Shown here in pieces: positions 61,633 through 64,000 of a stretch of DNA of 64,000 bases (the stretch's first letter is position 1; each line of letters begins with the position of its first letter). The notes under the pieces are model-generated. The model did no database searches, was not told the origin of the DNA, and saw only the letters and a list, made by a program, of their open reading frames with translations. The position numbers and the translations under genes were made by a program. The stretch comes from Croceicoccus estronivorus (GTDB lineage Bacteria > Pseudomonadota > Alphaproteobacteria > Sphingomonadales > Sphingomonadaceae), in the NCBI RefSeq assembly GCF_001625325.1, contig NZ_JRQQ01000006.1:124001-188000 (forward strand), written 5' to 3'.

Positions 61633-62106
61633 ATGACCAATGGGATTTCGATACGGCAACGATCAGCCATGCGCCGCACCCTCAGCGCTGCCGCGCTGCT
61701 GCCGCTGTTCGCGTCCGCCTGCAGCACCGTGCCCGCTGCCCCCTCGCCAGACCTGTCATCCGGCACGCCCTATTGCGCCAACATGGCCGTGTGGGAACTG
61801 CCCGGCTATCCGGCTTCTTTGCCGGCTCCGTCGGGTACGATTGAGATGGAACGCGGTTTGGGTGCGGAAGGCTCCATCGACGTGACACTCAAGACGCTGG
61901 GCGCCCCGCAAGAAATTGCCGCCTTCTACGCCTGCGCCCTGCCCTACGTTGGCTATGACGAAGTGGCTGCCTTACCGGGCGATGCGCTCGGCTTCAGCTA
62001 TTCCGGCCCTGAGGGGGTAAGAGGCAAGGTCGTGCTGACTGTGTACGACCTGCCCTTTCCCGACGATGGCTGGGACACGATCATCAGGATCGTCCAGACA
62101 CCCTAA
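61633..62106 (+). CDS. Small lipoprotein A
   Basis: A 157-residue lipoprotein. ATG 61633 has GAGGGG 9 bases upstream; ATG 61669 (MRRTLS) is a possible later start. Signal with lipobox FASAC, then a small domain (LKTLGAPQEIAAFYACALPY, then GFSYSGPEGVRGKVVLTVYD). The helix followed by two strands resembles the two lipoproteins at 62114 and 62590, although identity is low. It is 160 bases downstream of the kinase on the same strand. Function unknown. Confidence 0.65.
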   Translation: MTNGISIRQRSAMRRTLSAAALLPLFASACSTVPAAPSPDLSSGTPYCANMAVWELPGYPASLPAPSGTIEMERGLGAEGSIDVTLKTLGAPQEIAAFYACALPYVGYDEVAALPGDALGFSYSGPEGVRGKVVLTVYDLPFPDDGWDTIIRIVQTP

Positions 62107-62113
62107 AGCACGA

Positions 62114-62593
62114 TCACAGCTGTCCGGCGTAGGCGATCACGATCTGCGTATAGCCATCCTTGGCGAGCACTTGCAGCGTGGCCGGGGAACCGTCCGCACC
62201 ATCGAAGCCGACCACCAAGTCATACCTGCTGTCTCGCTCGGGCTTGAGACCTTTTGCCTCGGCCCAATCGTAGAAGGCGCGGGCATAGGACACCGGTTCA
62301 ACGAACGAATTTGCTTGCAGCATGAACATGTCCGGCTCGTCGTCGCGGCGGATGTGCGTCGCCAGATAGATATGCGCGTCGTTGGGAAACGGCATGCCTG
62401 CGGGAAACCAGTCTGGCCGGGGAAGGTTGACGCGTCCCAGAAGCCCCTCATCGCCGCGACTACCGTCAATCTGGTTGCCAGCGGGAGCCTCGCCGGACGC
62501 TTGCGAATCGCTTGCTCCGTCGCCGCATCCGGCGATTGACAGTGCGAGGATGAACGCCAGGGCGCCTCTCACCGTAGCGTAGACCGACATCAT
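62114..62593 (-). CDS. Small lipoprotein B
   Basis: A 159-residue lipoprotein with lipobox SIAGC at about residues 19-23 (acylated Cys 23). The mature part has a polar, low-complexity start, then PDWFPAGMPFPNDAHIYLAT, a helix SYARAFYDWAEAKG and C-terminal strands YTQIVIAYAG. Its ATG overlaps the stop of lipoprotein C (62590) by 4 bases, so the two are co-translated. Convergent with lipoprotein A. Function unknown. Confidence 0.75.
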   Translation of the reverse strand: MMSVYATVRGALAFILALSIAGCGDGASDSQASGEAPAGNQIDGSRGDEGLLGRVNLPRPDWFPAGMPFPNDAHIYLATHIRRDDEPDMFMLQANSFVEPVSYARAFYDWAEAKGLKPERDSRYDLVVGFDGADGSPATLQVLAKDGYTQIVIAYAGQL

Positions 62594-63018
62594 TGCCTCT
62601 CTTTCGTATAGGTGAGCATGAAATGTCGCTCCCCGCCATCGTCGCGGACCCGAATATTGCCGCCTTCAACACTTTTGCCTTCAAAGTAGAGTTCAAGCGG
62701 ATCGATGGTCTGGCTGCGGTCCGCCAGCACATAGCCGGCGTCGGCCAGGCGGCTTGCAAAGCCTTCGATGATAGTCTCAGCGCTTTGCTCACTGCGCCCT
62801 TCGATAAAGACATCCCCCGGAACGGGTGTGCTTGCGAGAACCAGCCGGGCATCTTCCGGCAACACGATATCGGCGGGAAAATCAGCCGGCAACGCGATGG
62901 TCCTCTCCTGCCCTTGCGTCTCCGAGTTGGCTGGCGAGCTGTCCGAGGGCGAGCCGCAGGCTGACAACGTGCAGACGCCCACGAGGCCGACAAGAATCGT
63001 ATATCTTCGCATTTGCAA
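62590..63018 (-). CDS. Small lipoprotein C
   Basis: A 142-residue lipoprotein: lipobox LSAC at about residues 18-21 after a hydrophobic signal. The mature part has ADFPADIVLPEDARLVLAST, a helix ETIIEGFASRLADAGY and strands GERHFMLTYTK, the same order as lipoprotein B. It is the first gene of the pair, with its promoter probably in the 63019-63100 region. Function unknown; probably a paralogue of B. Confidence 0.75.
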   Translation of the reverse strand: MQMRRYTILVGLVGVCTLSACGSPSDSSPANSETQGQERTIALPADFPADIVLPEDARLVLASTPVPGDVFIEGRSEQSAETIIEGFASRLADAGYVLADRSQTIDPLELYFEGKSVEGGNIRVRDDGGERHFMLTYTKERQ

Positions 63019-63860
63019 TCCCCGGTGCTGATCGTCTCAAAATGGAAAACGGGAAATGCGCGGGGTTTCCGCCAGTCCGGCGTATTGGCCTGAGCAGGAG
63101 CAGTGTGCATCTGCACGCGATGATATTTTGAGTCTCGGCTACGCTCAGGGCCATGTCCCCGAGCCCCGCTTAGCAACCTCGCCGCAGGTCGCGCCATCCC
63201 TTTGACAATGCCGACTGGCCAAGCCGCTTGACGTGTTTGATTGTGGGCATTGGCATGGACCGAGGCAAAAAAGTCTGTAGCGACTTCATCTGTCGAAATC
63301 GCAGCATCGCGCGTTCTCGTCGCCGGAACGGCAAATGTTTGTTCGCAATCCTGTTATTGGCATACAGGCCGACCTCCTGCTTCTATTCGCAGCCAAGGTC
63401 CTTCATCGCAGCTTTGTACTGGGTCTTCGTGACGCAATTCTCCAGGATCTCACCTGCTCAAGCCGATACGCGGTCGCTTCACCAGTCGTGATTTGCTCGG
63501 AACCCGGATTGTCGAAGTTCTGGTCACTGCGAGACCAATAGAAAGTTCGCAAGAGATTGGTAATCGACGCCATGCTGCGCAACGGATCAACGCGTGGTGA
63601 TCATTCTCACAAGCCATGGTTCGCATCGCGCGCAAAGCTTACTCAGAATAGCTTGAGCACATTGAATTCCATACCATCTCCTTCCAAGGTATATGGGGCG
63701 GCATTCGTGACAGGAGCCAAAGAGTTGCTCACTTTACCCGCGCTTCCGCAATTGCTTGCTCAGTCTATATGGTCGGCGGAGCCAAGCGAGGCTATGATCG
63801 CCGCTTCATTACTGCTCGTTTGATTATTCTATCGCAGCTCTTTCCAGGTGGGAAAATATT
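63019..63860. other. Intergenic region with the second 38-base repeat
   Basis: An 842-base stretch before the last gene. Small open frames (for example 63335-63541 plus, 63557-63823 plus) have no recognisable domain. The only element identified is the direct repeat at 63171-63208. It could hold decayed mobile DNA, but no transposase or integrase motif was found. Confidence 0.45.
63171..63208 (+). repeat. 38-base direct repeat, copy B
   Basis: The same 38 bases as 51531-51568 with one change (T for C at position 32). Same orientation, 11.6 kb apart. Both copies lie just outside the OmpA / ECF / adhesin / kinase / lipoprotein group. Confidence 0.85.
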
Positions 63861-64000
63861 ATGAATTCACCGGATGACAGTTTGGATGTTGCTGCTTTCT
63901 GCGATGTGATGGAAGAGGCCATTGATTTTAATGGCCGTTGGGATGGTTTGACTAAGTACCTTGGTCGTTATGGCGCGGATCAGGTCAACTATGGGGTTCT
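63861..64000 (+). CDS. LuxR-type regulator, N-terminal part (runs off the window)
   Basis: The first 46 codons, starting at ATG 63861 after GGTGGGAAA. They read DVAAFCDVMEEAIDFNGRWD, then KYLGRYGADQVNYGVL, which is the helix-helix start of LuxR autoinducer-binding-type domains (W-D-L-x-x-Y and D-x-V-N-Y-G). The DNA-binding part is outside the window, so a solo or paired regulator cannot be told. No LuxI-type synthase is seen in the window. Confidence 0.6.
   Translation, partial: MNSPDDSLDVAAFCDVMEEAIDFNGRWDGLTKYLGRYGADQVNYGV

Overview
The window looks like chromosome (or a large replicon) of a GC-rich alphaproteobacterium of the sphingomonad type (Novosphingobium/Sphingobium/Sphingopyxis relatives). 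The reasons are four large TonB-dependent receptors (TBDRs), many oxidative and hydrolytic catabolic enzymes in short strand-switching operons, SnoaL-like and DUF1214 proteins, PQQ dehydrogenase and Baeyer-Villiger enzymes, and a three-gene CHASE2 kinase / LysM-FecR / response-regulator operon. No rRNA, tRNA, CRISPR array or complete insertion sequence was seen. Genus assignment is inference.

Region A (1-12.9 kb) is an oxidative catabolic cluster. It holds a methyltransferase, divergent from an operon of FAD monooxygenase, Asp/Glu racemase-fold enzyme, aldehyde dehydrogenase, SnoaL-like protein and glutathione peroxidase. A LuxR-type regulator follows. Two paralogous cytochromes P450 are then transcribed divergently: one leads into an epoxide hydrolase and an NAD-dependent epimerase, the other into a [2Fe-2S] ferredoxin. 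Region B (12.3-17.1 kb) is a lipoprotein gene and the CHASE2 histidine kinase signalling operon, followed by about 1.6 kb without a convincing gene. Region C (18.7-28.5 kb) has a GMC oxidoreductase, a SnoaL-like protein, an AraC regulator, a TBDR, and three hydrolases on the plus strand (alpha/beta hydrolase, MBL-fold, D-aminoacylase-type amidohydrolase).

Region D (28.5-45.0 kb) is the most coherent candidate for an undescribed catabolic system. A LysR regulator diverges from a TBDR. Next come a TIM-barrel isomerase, a sulfotransferase, an epimerase and a DUF1214 protein in one overlapping operon. A strong bidirectional hairpin separates these from a convergent minus-strand set: MFS transporter, cyclase-family hydrolase, VOC protein, PQQ dehydrogenase, Baeyer-Villiger-type monooxygenase and Zn alcohol dehydrogenase. 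A near-identical 14-base motif lies in the leader regions of the LysR/TBDR pair, the monooxygenase and the MFS gene. This suggests one regulon covering import, rearrangement and oxidation of a single unknown cyclic or terpenoid-like substrate; the substrate is a guess.

Region E (45-51.4 kb) begins with a frameshifted IS transposase remnant, then a TBDR, an AraC regulator, a PhyH-type Fe(II)/2-oxoglutarate dioxygenase and a xylose-isomerase-like protein. Region F (51.5-63.2 kb) is bracketed by a 38-base direct repeat. It is not catabolic but surface and signalling related: OmpA-family protein, ECF sigma factor, large TBDR, compact trimeric autotransporter, Ser/Thr kinase with TPR-like repeats, and three small lipoproteins. 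The window ends inside a LuxR-type regulator.
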